Assembly: GCF_900186955.1 (NCBI RefSeq)
Contig: NZ_LT906438.1
Location: forward strand, 1,674,001-1,738,000
Reading direction: 5' to 3'
Source of the DNA: Bacillus pumilus
GTDB taxonomy: Bacteria; Bacillota; Bacilli; Bacillales; Bacillaceae
Length of the DNA: 64,000 nt
Positions 55,230 through 63,408 of the stretch are shown one piece after another. The position numbers were made by a program, and so were the translations under genes. The notes under the pieces were generated by a model. That model was given only the letters and a program-made list of their open reading frames with translations, did not search any database and was not told the DNA's origin. How positions within the stretch are numbered: the first letter of the stretch is position 1; every line of letters begins with the position of its first letter.

Positions 55230-55426
55230 GCCTCAGACGGGATTCGAACCCGCACTCCTTTCGTAAGCATAGGCTAGGGGGCAACACGCTTCCCTACGGA
55301 ATTTCACCGACAGGAGTTTCACCTGTCTCAGCTCATTTGCTTTTCGGTGCTTCTGAAACCCTTGCCTTGCGACCCGCTAGCTACAATTTGTTTTACGGCG
55401 CTCTTCCCTTCTAGAGCTACTGAGGC
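55230..55426 (-). ncRNA. 197-nt tRNA-like RNA with a large insertion in place of the anticodon arm
   Basis: Read from 55426 down to 55230 on the minus strand, the ends pair as a 7-bp acceptor-like stem (GCCTCAG/CTGAGGC). After TA comes a D-arm-like hairpin GCTC-TAGAAGGGAA-GAGC, and the 3' side has a canonical T-arm GCGGG-TTCGAAT-CCCGT. Between them CGTAA/TTACG can pair like an anticodon stem, but about 120 nt fill the loop, with further helices (TAGCTAG/CTAGCCTA, CAGG/CCTG, two GGTGAAAYTCC hairpins). No CCA is encoded. It is too small for a complete group I intron and shows no such core motifs. A promoter lies at 55445-55473 and fra begins 35 bp beyond. Confidence 0.65.
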
Positions 55427-55444
55427 GCGGAAGTTATTGATCAT

Positions 55445-55473
55445 ATTATATAAAGAAACTGGATAAATGAAAA
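55445..55473 (-). promoter_or_regulatory. Promoter of the tRNA-like RNA (and fra)
   Basis: On the minus strand TTTTCA and TATAAT are 17 bp apart; the expected start point falls about ten bases before the acceptor-like stem. Confidence 0.7.
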
Positions 55474-55803
55474 GCTGCGCTGATAATAAGTTTACTGATC
55501 TTTAGACGAATCGCACAAAATAGTCATAGGCACATATGATAAAAGACCATATGGTTTGTGTTTGTATACAGCATTGAATTGGGCTGATGGAAAGTGACAA
55601 ACCTGTTGATGAGTAAACTGAAAGAGATCAATATTCAAACAAAAAATGAAAAGCTTTACTCACAAATGTCCAATAAGTTCTCCTTTATTGCTCATCAGGA
55701 AAGATGCGGAATCTTTCTACTCATGGGTGTTCTTTGATAGAAGTGTCCAACAGGAATAACCGATCCTGCACAATTGTAACCGCTAACTCAATGTACGCCT
55801 CCA
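55474..55803. other. 330-bp region without an intact gene
   Basis: No gene with start signals is seen. The last part, just before 55804, continues the following BclA-like frame backward (PLTQCTPP) to a stop at about 55776-55778, so it may be decayed 5' coding sequence of that gene. Confidence 0.4.
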
Positions 55804-56166
55804 GTGCTTGTTGTCCTAGGCGGGACAGCGGTTTCTTTGCCTAATAATCAGAGTTTAGATGGTTTTACGGCAAGTGGTGGAAATACGATTTTTACAGTGC
55901 CAGTCTCGGGTCGCTATTTCATCACTTATCAAGTGAACACAAATGCAGCGCTGCTTGCTGGAACAAGGCTGGTTAACAGCGGATCTGCCATTCCTGGTTC
56001 TATATTAACACCCGCTTTATCGGCATCTACCTACAACGTATCACTCATTACAACACTTGCAGCAGGTAACCAAATTTCTCTCCAAATTTTCGGTTTAGTC
56101 GCAACAGTGGTGTTACTTGGGGGAGGTTCTGTTGGAGCGGCACTTACCATCATACGATTGGAATAA
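55804..56166 (+). CDS. BclA C-terminal-domain-like protein, probably a truncated exosporium-type gene
   Basis: This 120-aa frame has the C1q/TNF-like beta-jellyroll of BclA-type exosporium proteins (NTIFTVPVSGRYFITYQVNT, STYNVSLITTLAAGNQISLQ, VVLLGGGSVGAALTIIRLE). Whole members have an N-terminal targeting motif and collagen-like GXX repeats; neither is here. The GTG at 55804 has no ribosome-binding site, and an in-frame TAA lies 26 bp upstream. It is probably a fragment, though an isolated jellyroll protein cannot be excluded. Confidence 0.5.
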   Translation: MLVVLGGTAVSLPNNQSLDGFTASGGNTIFTVPVSGRYFITYQVNTNAALLAGTRLVNSGSAIPGSILTPALSASTYNVSLITTLAAGNQISLQIFGLVATVVLLGGGSVGAALTIIRLE

Positions 56167-56418
56167 GTACAAAAAGCAAAAAGGGCTTTTTTCATTTCAT
56201 CCCGAGATGATTGTTTATTTTAAAACCGAAAAAAGGCGGAATTTTTACGCAAACATCATTGATTAGAAAAAAGAAAAGCTTTTTCAAAGGAAACGGTTAT
56301 TGAAGATTTAAGTGATTCATATTAAAATGATCTCGAATGGACTAATTAGCAATTGCTAATAGAAGTTCCATATTTAGTGAAATCATGTGATGCAGCTGAA
56401 GGTGATTGGGGGTGTAGA

Positions 56419-57531
56419 ATGAGCAAGATTCCTGTTGCGGAATTGGCATCATTATTAAATGACTGGAACATGGAAATTAAAAAAGATCATGCAGATGAGG
56501 CAGAACGGCTATTTGCTAAAGCGAAACAAGCAGTAGAGGAAATTGATGATGCGGACATCCTTATGTACTATTCTCTTCTTGAGAAGAGGCATCACATTCT
56601 CATGTACAATTTAAGAGGTCAAAAGGGCAGTGTTTCAACGAAAAGTATGGAAGGTCTTCACGGGAAAAAAGAGGATGACTTATCTAACCGCCTTGCCTAC
56701 TATTTTGATTTTTATGAAGGTGTGTATGAACAGCATCAAGGGAATTACGAGGTTGCATTGCAAATGTATCAAAGTGCTGAAAAGCTCTTAGATAAAATTC
56801 CAAGTGAGATCGAACGTGCTGATTTTGATTTTAAGGTGGCCTGGCTTTACTACCGGCTTAGTCATATCATGCTCTCATTAAGCTATATCAGGAGAGCCCT
56901 TCACGTTTATAAACGGCACAAGCATTATGAAAGAAGAACGGCACTTTCATATTCCCTCATAGCGGCGAATCAAACAGAGATCGGCCGGTATGAAGAGGCG
57001 CTTGAAAATTATCGTCTGGCGGAAGACGTTTTGACAAGCGAGCAGGATGATTTTATGCTGGCTCAGCTTCATCACAATGTGGCCATTTTATATTCATTTT
57101 GGAATAAACCGAAAGAATCAATACGTCATCTTGAAAAAGCATTGTCCCATCAAGAATATTACGAGTCGGATTTCTTTTTCCATTCTACGTATCTGATGAG
57201 CCGGGAACTCTGTGTGATTGGTGAAAAGCAGCGTGCAAGCCACTATATAGAGGCTGCGTATGCGAGAATAAAAGATGCTTCTCATGAAGTGTTTCAGCTG
57301 AAAATAGGCATCGTCCATGACCTTTACTTAACGAATGCACCACAAAGATTTCAACAAATTGATGAGAAATTAAGAAAGTTAGAAGAGAAGAATGAATATC
57401 ATGAAGTAAAAGAGCTTTCACATTTTGCGGCTAAGTATTGTGAAAAGCAAGCACTTTATGAGCAGTCTGTTTTTTATTTGAACAAAAGTTTAGAAGCGGA
57501 TTTACATATGAAAAGAATGGGGTTGATTTAA
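56419..57531 (+). CDS. Rap family TPR phosphatase/regulator with PhrG-like partner
   Basis: This 370-aa Rap protein has KIPVAELASLLNDWNMEIKK, DDADILMYYSLLEKRHHILM and TPRs (ALQMYQSAEKLLDKIP, ESIRHLEKALSHQEYY). I chose ATG 56419, after GGGGGTGT; the frame is open upstream without start signals. Its phr starts one base after its stop. The peptide ends EKIIGG, like PhrG (EKMIG), so this Rap may act on DegU or ComA outputs as RapG does; that is inference. Confidence 0.93.
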   Translation: MSKIPVAELASLLNDWNMEIKKDHADEAERLFAKAKQAVEEIDDADILMYYSLLEKRHHILMYNLRGQKGSVSTKSMEGLHGKKEDDLSNRLAYYFDFYEGVYEQHQGNYEVALQMYQSAEKLLDKIPSEIERADFDFKVAWLYYRLSHIMLSLSYIRRALHVYKRHKHYERRTALSYSLIAANQTEIGRYEEALENYRLAEDVLTSEQDDFMLAQLHHNVAILYSFWNKPKESIRHLEKALSHQEYYESDFFFHSTYLMSRELCVIGEKQRASHYIEAAYARIKDASHEVFQLKIGIVHDLYLTNAPQRFQQIDEKLRKLEEKNEYHEVKELSHFAAKYCEKQALYEQSVFYLNKSLEADLHMKRMGLI

Positions 57532-57532
57532 G

Positions 57533-57646
57533 ATGAAAACAGGTTTAAAAGTATTATTCGTTGTAGGTTTAGCGATCGCTGCGTCAGTTCTGACTCAAAA
57601 CGTTGCGGGTTCTTTCGAAGTAGCAGAAAAAATCATTGGTGGTTAA
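57533..57646 (+). CDS. PhrG-like pre-peptide
   Basis: A 37-aa pre-peptide: basic start MKTGLK, hydrophobic core VLFVVGLAIAASVL, then TQNVAGSFEVAEKIIGG. The C-terminal EKIIG(G) closely resembles the PhrG pentapeptide EKMIG with one extra Gly. It starts one base after the rap stop. It should be exported, trimmed, and re-imported to inhibit the upstream Rap. Confidence 0.88.
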   Translation: MKTGLKVLFVVGLAIAASVLTQNVAGSFEVAEKIIGG

Positions 57647-57664
57647 TCCACCATTTATCTCTTG

Positions 57665-57696
57665 CCCTTGTTGATCATCGTCAGCAAGGGTTTTTT
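57665..57696 (+). terminator. Terminator of the rap-phr pair
   Basis: CCCTTGTTGA pairs with TCAGCAAGGG (10 bp, one G-U) around TCATCG, followed by six Ts. Confidence 0.88.
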
Positions 57697-57710
57697 GTTT
57701 TTTAATAGGC

Positions 57711-57749
57711 TCTTCTTATTAAACGCTACAAGAACGTTTAATAAGAAGA
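57711..57749. repeat. 15-bp perfect inverted repeat
   Basis: TCTTCTTATTAAACG (57711-57725) and its exact complement (57735-57749) flank nine bases. No T-run follows. It lies in the 343-bp gap (57647-57989) before the Gly-rich gene; no gene is otherwise seen in that gap. Confidence 0.7.
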
Positions 57750-57989
57750 ATTCGCAACAAAGGGGGTGTGCAAATTTGTTACCTGCCTCATTATTCTAAA
57801 TAAACATAGGGCAGAGCAACAAGTTAAAAAGGTCACCTTTCTTTGCTTAATTTAATTTTTTGCAGGACTTTTCATTCAAATTTTATCAGATTGGTCTATT
57901 GTACATAGAATTGAAAGAAAAAGTGTGAACACCGCTCCGTTTGTCATGCATATGATGAGATCAAGTGTATCTAGAAGGTAGGTGATTGT

Positions 57990-58208
57990 ATGGATCCACG
58001 GGTGTATGGAGGATTTCACGGAGGCGGTTTTAGCGGAGGAGCAGTGGGCCCTCATATCGGCTTTGGCGGGTATTATGTGAGCCCAGGTGTGTACTCTGGT
58101 CTAGGCGGTTTCCCTGGATACGGAGGATTTGGGACATTTTCTGGATACCCGTACGGCTCCACGTTCATTATGGGGCGTCCTCCTGGTTTTTATGTAAGAA
58201 GTTATTAG
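57990..58208 (+). CDS. Gly/Tyr/Phe-rich small protein, probable spore surface component
   Basis: This 72-aa protein is made almost wholly of Gly, Tyr, Phe, Pro and Ser (YGGFHGGGFSGGAVGPHIGF, YYVSPGVYSGLGGFPGYGGF). Such compositions are typical of coat or crust proteins such as YmaG-type proteins. RBS AAGGTAGGTGATTG precedes the ATG. No named family recognised; the role is inferred from composition alone. Confidence 0.65.
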   Translation: MDPRVYGGFHGGGFSGGAVGPHIGFGGYYVSPGVYSGLGGFPGYGGFGTFSGYPYGSTFIMGRPPGFYVRSY

Positions 58209-58249
58209 TGGTTTCATTACAGAGATTGAAATAGCCAATCGAAAGATGG

Positions 58250-58945
58250 CTATTTCAATTGATGAAAGTGCTTGAATGCAGCAGTGATCACAATGACCCC
58301 TAGGATAGAGATAGGCAGCCAAATGATGATAAACGGATCGAATGCATCTGTGTATGCCGCTAATGCAGCACCTAGGCAGTAAAAGACAATAGAGCCTATT
58401 CGCATGAAACTGACAGGCTGAATGGGAGCTGTTCTTTTTTCCCGATGTGAAATGCGCTGAGCCAAATCCTCAAATAGGTTGGCGAGTGTATTCGTTAGAA
58501 CCGTTGTGGAAATGCCAGCCACATTTAATTTGCGGGCGGCCGCTGTCTGCAGGCCCATGGCCATGCTTAAAAGGATAATGAGCATAAAATAAGCACCTTG
58601 TGTATAAGGGAAAATGGTCATGAGAGCAAATAGAAGCAGTATCAGGACTTCTATGATAAAGATACGTGTAACGGCTTTTGGCCAAAACGTTTTCTCATGA
58701 TTTCCGCCTATCACAACAGCAAGTAAAACCCCTAAAACAAATCCACTCAGTGCGGTGATGGAATGAAGGGCAGTAAGCTGCAAGGAGCTTCCTGCTGCAA
58801 TGCCAAGTAGCACAATATTACCTGTCATATTGGCTGTAAATACATGCCCTAAGCTCAAATAGCCAATCACATCCACAATACCTGCTGCAAGGCACAAGAA
58901 AATAAGTGCTATATTTCGAAATGAATGTGCGGTCAAAATGGTCAT
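58250..58945 (-). CDS. DUF1275 (YoaK-type) membrane protein
   Basis: This 231-aa protein has about six membrane helices and the DUF1275 start (AAGIVDVIGYLSLGHVFTANMTGN) with the later AMGLQTAAARKLNVAGISTT-type motif. The family function is unknown. It lies 33 bp downstream of ligD on the same strand and may be cotranscribed with it. Confidence 0.88.
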   Translation of the reverse strand: MTILTAHSFRNIALIFLCLAAGIVDVIGYLSLGHVFTANMTGNIVLLGIAAGSSLQLTALHSITALSGFVLGVLLAVVIGGNHEKTFWPKAVTRIFIIEVLILLLFALMTIFPYTQGAYFMLIILLSMAMGLQTAAARKLNVAGISTTVLTNTLANLFEDLAQRISHREKRTAPIQPVSFMRIGSIVFYCLGAALAAYTDAFDPFIIIWLPISILGVIVITAAFKHFHQLK

Positions 58946-58978
58946 CCCTTTCTTACTCTCTAATGGTAAGTGTAACGC

Positions 58979-60844
58979 TTAATGACCGCGTATGTCCATC
59001 TTATGTGCCGGGATAATGTCCTCAAGCCGGTGCAAAACTTGTCTGAAAGTGTCATCATTTGCAAGGTGCCTCATGCGTCGGAATGGATCGCCTTTTTCCT
59101 TTAGACGCTCTATCACAGCTGGCATGGTAAACAAAGAAGGATGAAGTCCATCTTGATGAAGTTCGTCCCATTCAAGCGGTGTCGCTACAAGTCCAAGCTC
59201 ATTTCCTCTTGGTGAATAGGGCGCAATGATTGTTTTTCCAGCATCGTGCTGAATATAGTCTAAATACAAGCGATTGCCGCGTTTTTTCTTAAGACGTTCC
59301 AGAGTAAATAGCTCAGGGGCTTGTTCACATAAAAATTGGCATATAAACGCGGTAAATGTTCTCGTTTCTTCGTATGTGAAGGCATTTTTCTTTAATGGAA
59401 TATACACTTGTAGTCCTTTACCACCGCTTGTTTTAATAAAGGCTGTGAGAAAGAGGCCGTCTAAAAGCGTTTTGATTCGCTTGGCAGCTTCTATGGCTAG
59501 ATGAAACTCGTTAACAGACGGCGGGTCTAAATCAAAGACGATTTCGACCGGCCGGTTCGTATCCCTTGTTTCAAAAGGAATATGAAATTCCATTGCAAGC
59601 TGGTTGCCAAGCCAAAGAAGCGTCTGAGGGTCATTACAGACCGTGTAAGCAATATCATCAGCTTGATCGGTCAACACATAATCTGGCGCATAATCAGGTG
59701 TCGACTTTTGATAAAAGAATTCATCCCCGGCGCCATGAGGAAACCGAATTAAAGTCAGCCGTCTTTCACGTAAAAAGGGCAAGAGATAGGGAGCTGCTTG
59801 TCTCAAATAAAGTAAGTAATCTGCCTTGTTCAGATGAAGAGCTGGCACAATCGGTTTTTCGGGATGAGTGATGTCAATCACAGCAGGGAGCGGATACAGC
59901 TGTTTGAGCATTTGCTGAAACGTACACGTCGCTGGATCAGTATCTAGTAAAAAGGAAGAAAAACGCGGCTCTCTTAAGGCGGATCCATCAAAGGAGATAC
60001 AAGCAATGCTCGCGACGATAGAAGGTGGGATTTCATATCCTGATGCCCCTGCCTGCTTGCCTTTTGTTTGAAAGAGCGTACGAAGCGTTTGTTCTTCTTC
60101 TTTAGAAAATCCATGCTTGAATTGGACAACCTCAGTGAGTTGATGATCTTGATAAATACAGCCTTGAAAGTAGCCATTTTCTTTATCAAAATGAGTCACT
60201 ATGACAGAGACATATCGCCAGTTTTTGACTTTCAACCATTCTTTTGACCGGGTATTGTCGTGCCATTTACTCGTTCCTTTTTTCGCAACGAGTCCTTCTG
60301 CTAAATACGTCGTCATCAGCTTTTTCATATTTTCAGGATTTGTGTCTGTATGAATGAGTTGAAGAAGGGAAGGGTGTTCAAGCTGTACAGATGGCGGAAG
60401 TTTTGCTGCTTGGAAAACTTGCTGTAACTGTTTTTTCCTTTCTATCAACGGTAAATCAATTAGAGATTGCCCTTTGCATCTTAATAGATCAAATGCGATC
60501 AAATGACATGGAAACCGCTCAGCCTGTTGCTTAATCGCCTCTTTGTTTTTCAGCCTGCCTCTTTGCTGAACCCTCGCAAAATCGCTTTGCTGTTCATCCA
60601 GTAAAAAGACCAATTCCCCGTCAAACGTCAGAGGTAAAAAAAGAGCAAACTGATCCCTTAATTTTTCGCACTGTTCAATCACCTCAGGAAACTGTTCATT
60701 TAATCGTTTTCCGGCTCTGCTTTCTAAATGAATCTCGTTTTGATCCCACGTCAGAATGACTCGAAAGCCGTCATATTTTAATTCATACACCCAGTCTGCA
60801 CCGGTAGGAACATCATGTGCAGCCGTTAATCGCATAGGTTTCAT
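58979..60844 (-). CDS. ligD: NHEJ ATP-dependent DNA ligase LigD (ligase plus polymerase domains)
   Basis: This 621-aa protein repairs double-strand breaks with Ku. The N-terminal ligase domain has the nucleotidyl-lysine K23 in ELKYDGFRV, with ESRAGKRLNEQFPEV and LVAKKGTSKWHDNTRSKEWL. The C-terminal half is the primase-polymerase domain (EIVFDLDPP with two Asp metal ligands, KTSGGKGLQVYIPL). No phosphoesterase domain is present, as in B. subtilis LigD. It is divergent from ku with a 116-bp shared control region, whereas the B. subtilis genes are codirectional. Confidence 0.96.
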   Translation of the reverse strand: MKPMRLTAAHDVPTGADWVYELKYDGFRVILTWDQNEIHLESRAGKRLNEQFPEVIEQCEKLRDQFALFLPLTFDGELVFLLDEQQSDFARVQQRGRLKNKEAIKQQAERFPCHLIAFDLLRCKGQSLIDLPLIERKKQLQQVFQAAKLPPSVQLEHPSLLQLIHTDTNPENMKKLMTTYLAEGLVAKKGTSKWHDNTRSKEWLKVKNWRYVSVIVTHFDKENGYFQGCIYQDHQLTEVVQFKHGFSKEEEQTLRTLFQTKGKQAGASGYEIPPSIVASIACISFDGSALREPRFSSFLLDTDPATCTFQQMLKQLYPLPAVIDITHPEKPIVPALHLNKADYLLYLRQAAPYLLPFLRERRLTLIRFPHGAGDEFFYQKSTPDYAPDYVLTDQADDIAYTVCNDPQTLLWLGNQLAMEFHIPFETRDTNRPVEIVFDLDPPSVNEFHLAIEAAKRIKTLLDGLFLTAFIKTSGGKGLQVYIPLKKNAFTYEETRTFTAFICQFLCEQAPELFTLERLKKKRGNRLYLDYIQHDAGKTIIAPYSPRGNELGLVATPLEWDELHQDGLHPSLFTMPAVIERLKEKGDPFRRMRHLANDDTFRQVLHRLEDIIPAHKMDIRGH

Positions 60845-60960
60845 TTGTGCATGTCACTTCCTCATATGATGTGTTCTTAGAGTGGGATGAAATTTTCATT
60901 CACATACATAAGTCTAACGAAAACATTGCATAGTAAGGAGAAAAGAACGGAGGCGACGCG

Positions 60961-61809
60961 ATGCATACAGTTTGGAAAGGCGGCATTAGCTTTGGACTAG
61001 TCAATATTCCAGTGAAGCTGTTTACCGCTACAGAGAACAAAGATATTAAATTAAGACAGCTGCATAAAGAGTGTCACACGCCCATTAACTATAAAAAGGT
61101 TTGTGCCAACTGCGGTGAAGAGGTGGCACCAGAACAAATCGTCAAAGCGTACGAGTATGCGAAAAATAAATTCATTGAATTAGACGAGGAAGAGCTTGAA
61201 AAGCTGCGAAAAGAAAATGAAGAAAAAGCCGTTGAAATCATTGATTTTGTGAAGATAGAAGAGATTGATCCAATCTATTATGAAAGAAGTTACTTTTTAT
61301 CACCAGATACCGGCGGAGCGAAGGCTTATTCATTATTAAGAAAAGCTTTAGAGGAATCGGGGAAAATTGGTGTCGCAAAGATTATGATCCGCTCAAAGGA
61401 GCAATTAGCAATCGTTAGATGCTATGAACATATTTTACTGATGGAAACCATTCATTTCCCTGATGAAATTAGACAGGTATCAGATGTACCGAATATCCCC
61501 CAAGAAGAAAACATTGTAAAAAAGGAGTTAGATACAGCGCTTCTTTTAATCGAGCAATTAACCACAACTTTCGATCCAGCTGCCTATCAGGATGAATACA
61601 GAGAACAGCTGATGAATTTAATTGGAGATAAAATATCTGGAGAACATACAGTTCAGCCAGAAACGACAGGCAAAAAAGATCCTGCATCCAATGTGACCGA
61701 TTTAATGGCAGCTCTACAGGCTTCAATCGACCGATCAAAACCAGCCAAAGCGAAAAAGGCAGCACCTAAAAAAAGAAAAGCACCAGCGAAAAAAGAAAAG
61801 AATGCATAA
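60961..61809 (+). CDS. ku: Non-homologous end-joining protein Ku
   Basis: This 282-aa bacterial Ku homodimer subunit (MHTVWKGGISFGLVNIPVKL) binds DNA ends and recruits LigD. The Ku core spans about residues 1-230; a Lys/Ala/Pro-rich tail (KAKKAAPKKRKAPAKKEKNA) binds DNA or LigD. RBS AAGGAGAAAAGAACGGAGG precedes ATG. CATAGTA at 60929-60935 with ACATA 18 bp upstream loosely resembles a sigma-G promoter; ku is forespore-expressed in B. subtilis. Confidence 0.96.
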   Translation: MHTVWKGGISFGLVNIPVKLFTATENKDIKLRQLHKECHTPINYKKVCANCGEEVAPEQIVKAYEYAKNKFIELDEEELEKLRKENEEKAVEIIDFVKIEEIDPIYYERSYFLSPDTGGAKAYSLLRKALEESGKIGVAKIMIRSKEQLAIVRCYEHILLMETIHFPDEIRQVSDVPNIPQEENIVKKELDTALLLIEQLTTTFDPAAYQDEYREQLMNLIGDKISGEHTVQPETTGKKDPASNVTDLMAALQASIDRSKPAKAKKAAPKKRKAPAKKEKNA

Positions 61810-61812
61810 AAT

Positions 61813-61834
61813 AAGACCGCTTTTGAGCGGTCTT
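61813..61834. terminator. Bidirectional terminator between ku and the ydaT-like gene
   Basis: AAGACCGC-TTTTGA-GCGGTCTT between convergent genes; the T-rich tail is better on the minus strand (TTATTTTA). Confidence 0.8.
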
Positions 61835-62276
61835 ACTGCGGTTTTAACACATCCTGAATGTTCCCATCTTTTCTATGGATAACAACAGAAGTCCCTTTAT
61901 TAGATGCAATCTCACTTGCCCGGTCGATGGCTTCTTGTTTCGTTTCTTTGACCTCACTTGCTCGTTTTGCTTTCTCTGTTTGAACCGCCCAGCCTTCTTC
62001 GTGTTTGACGACATGCTGCGCATGATCCAAAAGCTCTGGTCTTGCGGAGCTGCTGTCTTTAGATGGCGTGACAGAACCATGAGCTGAGACATTCTCGATC
62101 TCTTTCTCCGTTGCGTTCTTTTTCCATTCTTTCGCTTGACTGATTGCAATTGGGATGGCTCTACTTTCGTCATAGCCTTCCTGCATCATTTTGTTCGCAA
62201 TCTCAAGCGCTTTTTTTCGAATGACGTTGTCTAATGATTTAAATGAAGCAGGATAATCATTCATCGTCCAAGGCAT
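61833..62276 (-). CDS. YdaT-like protein (DUF2188)
   Basis: This 147-aa protein starts MPWTMNDYPASFKSLDNVIR, followed by a ChaB/YdaT-type helical region (KALEIANKMMQEGYDESRAI), and ends in a DUF2188 domain (HEEGWAVQTEKAKRASEVKE, VVIHRKDGNIQDV). B. subtilis YdaT is a general-stress (sigma-B) protein of unknown role. It is convergent with ku and shares its terminator. Confidence 0.85.
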   Translation of the reverse strand: MPWTMNDYPASFKSLDNVIRKKALEIANKMMQEGYDESRAIPIAISQAKEWKKNATEKEIENVSAHGSVTPSKDSSSARPELLDHAQHVVKHEEGWAVQTEKAKRASEVKETKQEAIDRASEIASNKGTSVVIHRKDGNIQDVLKPQ

Positions 62277-62436
62277 ATAAAGCGCTCCTTTCTTTTATTT
62301 GAACAACTTCCCCCATATGTAATCGATCAAACATATCATTCTTCTCAAACCAATGAAGGGGATAAAATACATCGTTTTGCTGAGGCAGAATCTCATCAAT
62401 TCCCGCAGAATAGAAGGTAGAAAAGGAGTGATTTTG

Positions 62437-62910
62437 ATGATGATAAAAGGTTTGTATGAAGCCCATTTACCTGTGAGTGACTTAAAGACATCTATTGCGT
62501 TTTATGAAAAGTTGGAATTGACACTTGCTCACGCAAATGAACGAGTTGCTTTTTTATGGATTGAGAAAGGGAAGAGCTGGCTTGGCTTGTGGAAAGTAGA
62601 TATCAATGACTTCCCATATCATCCCTCGACACGGCACGTTGCTTTTCAAATTACAACGTCTAGTATCGAACAAATCAAGGCTTGGCTGGTTGAAAAAGGC
62701 ATCAGCATTCACCCAATGTTTGGCTTTTCAGAAGAGAAGCAGCCTTTAGTTCTCGATAATCCGCCGCAATTTCATGCAGCGATCTATTTTCTTGACCCAG
62801 ATGGAAATCTGCTTGAATGCATTGCCCCGCTTGAGCTTGATACAGAAGAAGACTACGGTATCATGACATATGAGGACTGGGATCGAAAGAAAAATCCGTT
62901 TATTGATTGA
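62437..62910 (+). CDS. VOC/glyoxalase superfamily protein
   Basis: This 157-aa protein has two beta-alpha-beta-beta-beta modules (GLYEAHLPVSDLKTSIAFYE; TRHVAFQITTSSIEQIKAWL; IYFLDPDGNLLECIA). Candidate metal ligands are the first His, the central His and the final Glu. ATG 62437 follows AAAAGGAGTG; a longer open frame upstream lacks such a site. Substrate unknown; fosfomycin- and glyoxalase-type enzymes share the fold. Confidence 0.87.
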   Translation: MMIKGLYEAHLPVSDLKTSIAFYEKLELTLAHANERVAFLWIEKGKSWLGLWKVDINDFPYHPSTRHVAFQITTSSIEQIKAWLVEKGISIHPMFGFSEEKQPLVLDNPPQFHAAIYFLDPDGNLLECIAPLELDTEEDYGIMTYEDWDRKKNPFID

Positions 62911-62922
62911 CAAAACCACTCA

Positions 62923-62943
62923 TTGTAACTATATTGATTACAA
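62923..62943. promoter_or_regulatory. Operator 1 of the Rrf2-type regulator
   Basis: A 21-bp palindromic site with arms TTGTAAC and ATTACAA separated by TATATTG, 15 bp before the Rrf2 start. A near copy stands upstream of the following reductase gene. Confidence 0.8.
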
Positions 62944-62958
62944 CGGTGGTGAAAGATT

Positions 62959-63372
62959 GTGAAACAAATTAGCAACAGGTATCCGATTGCTGTTCATATT
63001 TTGTCATTTATTGCAGGTGTTCAAAAAGAGTGTACAGGGAATTTTATTGCAGAAAGTGTGAATTCAAATCCAGCCATTGTTCGAAAAATGATGGCAATGC
63101 TCAAACGGGCAGGTCTCATTGAGATACGCCGCGGAGTAGGTGGTGCTTACTTAAAAAGGCCGGCAGAGGAAATCACGCTGTTAGATGTGTACCGTGCTGT
63201 CGATGTAAGCGAGGATGAAGAATTGTTTAACTTCCATCAGCCAGTCATCGCATGTCCGATTGGTCAAGCGATGGATACAAGACTGAGAAGTGAACTAAAA
63301 GAAGCTCAATCAGCGCTTGAGAATCACCTAAAGCAAGTGACAATTCAGCAATTATTGACAGAGGCGGAATAA
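62959..63372 (+). CDS. Rrf2 family transcriptional regulator (YwnA-like)
   Basis: This 137-aa winged-helix protein starts at GTG 62959. The N-terminus (NRYPIAVHILSFIAGVQKEC), the recognition region (SVNSNPAIVRKMMAMLKRAG) and the wing (RRGVGGAYLKRPAEEITLLD) are typical of Rrf2/YwnA. A single cysteine in VIACPIGQAM could sense thiol or redox stress; the three-cysteine Fe-S cluster of IscR or NsrR is absent. Matching operators flank its own start and that of the downstream reductase, so both are probably its targets. Confidence 0.88.
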   Translation: MKQISNRYPIAVHILSFIAGVQKECTGNFIAESVNSNPAIVRKMMAMLKRAGLIEIRRGVGGAYLKRPAEEITLLDVYRAVDVSEDEELFNFHQPVIACPIGQAMDTRLRSELKEAQSALENHLKQVTIQQLLTEAE

Positions 63373-63399
63373 AAAAGCTCATACATTGGAGCTTTTTTT
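63372..63399 (+). terminator. Terminator of the Rrf2 gene
   Basis: AAAAAGCTC and GAGCTTTTT around eight nt with a T-run, overlapping the stop codon. Confidence 0.85.
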
Positions 63400-63408
63400 A
63401 CACTTTTG

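Noticed and set aside
55133..55414. 93-codon plus-strand open frame
   Set aside because: It is antisense to the tRNA-like RNA and to the fra start, with no ribosome-binding site; the structured RNA explains the sequence better.
55230..55426. Group I intron within a tRNA gene
   Set aside because: The insert is only about 120 nt and I find no P/Q/R/S core motifs; it is kept as an unclassified tRNA-like RNA instead.
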